Positions 63,132-64,000 of a DNA stretch of 64,000 nt are shown here, piece by piece. The notes beneath the pieces are model-generated. The model had not been told where the DNA came from. It searched no databases and saw only the letters and a program-made list of their open reading frames with translations. The DNA lies in contig OX387610.1 of the NCBI GenBank assembly GCA_947568835.1, positions 16,911,050 through 16,975,049 of the forward strand, written 5' to 3'. Made by a program: the position numbers and the translations under genes. The first letter of the stretch is position 1. Each line of letters opens with the position of its first letter. This DNA comes from Protonemura montana (Eukaryota > Arthropoda > Insecta > Plecoptera > Nemouridae).

Positions 63132-64000
63132 CAGACACTCTCTCTTGCTATCCAGACGCTCCAGACCCTCTGCTTTGATAGCCAGGCGCTCCAGACACCC
63201 TGATTCGCTACCCAGACGCTCGAGACACTCTGCTACGCTAGCTAGACGCTCCAGACACTCTGTCTTGCTACCCAGACGCTCCAGACTCTCTGTCTTGCTA
63301 CCCAGGCGCTCCAGACACTCTGCCTCGCTACCCAGACGCTCCAGACACTCTGTCTTGCTATCCAGACGCTCCAGACCCTCTGCTTTGCTAGCCAGGCGCT
63401 CCAGACACTCTGATTCGCTACCCAGACGCTCCAGACACTTTGCCTCGCTACTTAGACACACCAGACACTCTGCTTCGCTAGCTAGACGCTCCAGACACTC
63501 TGCCTTGCTACCCAGACCCTCCAGACACTCTGCCTTCCTAGCCGGGTGCTCCAGACACTCAGCCTCGCTACCCAGACGCTCCAGACTATCTGCCACGCTA
63601 GCCAGACGCTCCAGACTATCCGCCACGCTAGCCATAGGCTCCAGACACTCAGCCACGCTCGCCAGACGTTCCAGACACTCTGCCTCGCTATTCAGATGCT
63701 CCAGTTACTCTACCATGCTAGCTAGACGCTCCAGACACACTGCCTCGCTAGCCAGGCGCTCCAGACACTCTGCCTCGCTACCCAGGCGCTCCAGACACTC
63801 TGCCTTGCTACCCAGACGCTCCAGGCACTCTGCCTCGCCAGCAAGGCACTTCAGACACTCTTTTTCGCCAGCTAGACGGTCCAGACACTCAGCCATGCTA
63901 GCCAGACGCTCCAGGTACTCTGCCTTGCTACCCAGACGCTCCAGACACTCTGCTATTCTAGTCAGACGCTCCAGACTATCTGCCACGCTAGCCAGAGGCT

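Larger units (their letters stand above)
1..64000 (+). repeat. 30-bp satellite array filling the entire window
   Basis: The sequence is a continuous head-to-tail array of a 30-bp monomer, about 2,130 copies. The common form is gctagccagacgct, then ccagacact, then ctgccac. Variable sites are the last bases (cac/ctc/ctt/cat/att), the bases after gcta (gcc, ccc, gct, gca, gtc), the acg triplet (acg, agg, aca, atg) and the cac triplet (cac, cta, ctt, ctc). This form has 13 C, 6 G, 7 A and 4 T, so the + strand is strongly C-rich. All monomers read in the same direction. No unique sequence, transposon or gene interrupts the array and neither end is reached. This is seen directly. That it is a eukaryotic satellite is inference from size and organisation. 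The function is unknown. Confidence 0.98.
45082..64000 (+). repeat. 19,911-bp duplicated block, copy 2 (truncated by window end)
   Basis: This is 18,919 bp nearly identical to 25,171-44,089. I found 11 base differences, all between 45,305 and 52,657, and none from there to the window end. No length difference was seen. If the copy is complete it should continue to about 64,992, outside the window. Confidence 0.92.
52390..64000 (+). repeat. Irregular domain, copy 2
   Basis: It corresponds to 32,479-44,089 at +19,911 bp. Two differences lie near its start (52,486 a for c; 52,657 a for t). From about 52,660 to the window end I found no difference from copy 1. The +1 insertion (tcgcataccc) is present in both copies, near 33,553 and 53,464. 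Confidence 0.9.

Noticed and set aside
1-64000. CRISPR array
   Set aside because: The unit is about 30 bp, but units are directly adjacent with no unique spacers, and there are no cas genes.
1-64000. CENP-B box or other known centromere motif
   Set aside because: I found no sequence matching the TTCG....A..CGGG core. cttcgacgttcc in the L-type modules shares only TTCG. Centromere identity cannot be decided from the sequence.
1-64000. Telomeric repeats or subtelomeric boundary
   Set aside because: No TTAGGG-like or other short telomeric runs, and no array edge inside the window.
1-64000. Transposon insertion, tRNA, rRNA or other RNA gene
   Set aside because: The 30-bp phase is continuous and fully accounted for, leaving no room for an insertion. 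No RNA gene signatures seen.
45082-64000. Treating the second 19.9-kb copy as a pure assembly artefact
   Set aside because: Eleven scattered base differences argue against simple copying, but they cluster in one part, so the artefact cannot be excluded without reads.

Overview
The whole 64 kb window is one uninterrupted tandem-repeat (satellite) array. I see no protein gene, RNA gene, transposon or unique flanking sequence, and the array runs off both ends. The basic monomer is 30 bp. Its common form on the + strand is gctagccagacgct + ccagacact + ctgccac, and the last two or three bases vary (cac, ctc, ctt, cat, att). About 2,130 monomers lie head to tail in one orientation, with no inversion noticed. 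Such an array indicates a eukaryotic satellite block (centromeric, pericentromeric, subtelomeric or interstitial). Nothing in the window identifies the species or the chromosomal position.

The array is organised at nested scales. (1) The 30-bp monomer carries an internal 9-bp near-duplication. (2) Monomer variants are ordered into higher-order modules of 1,110, 1,889, 2,009 and 2,580 bp. I delimit these by a recurrent marker monomer (ttgacactccagtcactctg) at 2702, 4709, 5819, 6928, 8877, 9987, 11996, 13885, 14995, 16884, 18773, 20662, 21772, 23661, 24771, 26780, 27890, 29899, 32479, 46691, 47801, 49810 and 52390. (3) A 2,999-bp pair of modules is tandemly duplicated at 18,773-24,770. (4) A 19,911-bp block is tandemly duplicated head to tail: copy 1 is 25,171-45,081, and copy 2 starts at 45,082 and runs off the window.

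Layout: 1-2,701 is mixed monomers plus a partial module. 2,702-32,478 is a homogenised module domain with 18 modules. 32,479-45,081 is an irregular, more diverse domain with no fixed module period. It holds four copies of a divergent monomer block (D) and one very AT-rich monomer. 45,082-64,000 repeats 25,171-44,089 almost exactly.

The 30-bp phase can be accounted for completely. Every departure from a multiple of 30 is explained by five small indel types: a recurrent -1, two other -1 events, a -2 in each D block, and one +1. Four of the six reading frames of the monomer contain no stop, so long open frames (up to 820 codons) occur on both strands. I treat all of them as by-products of a 30-bp (10-codon) periodicity and annotate no CDS.
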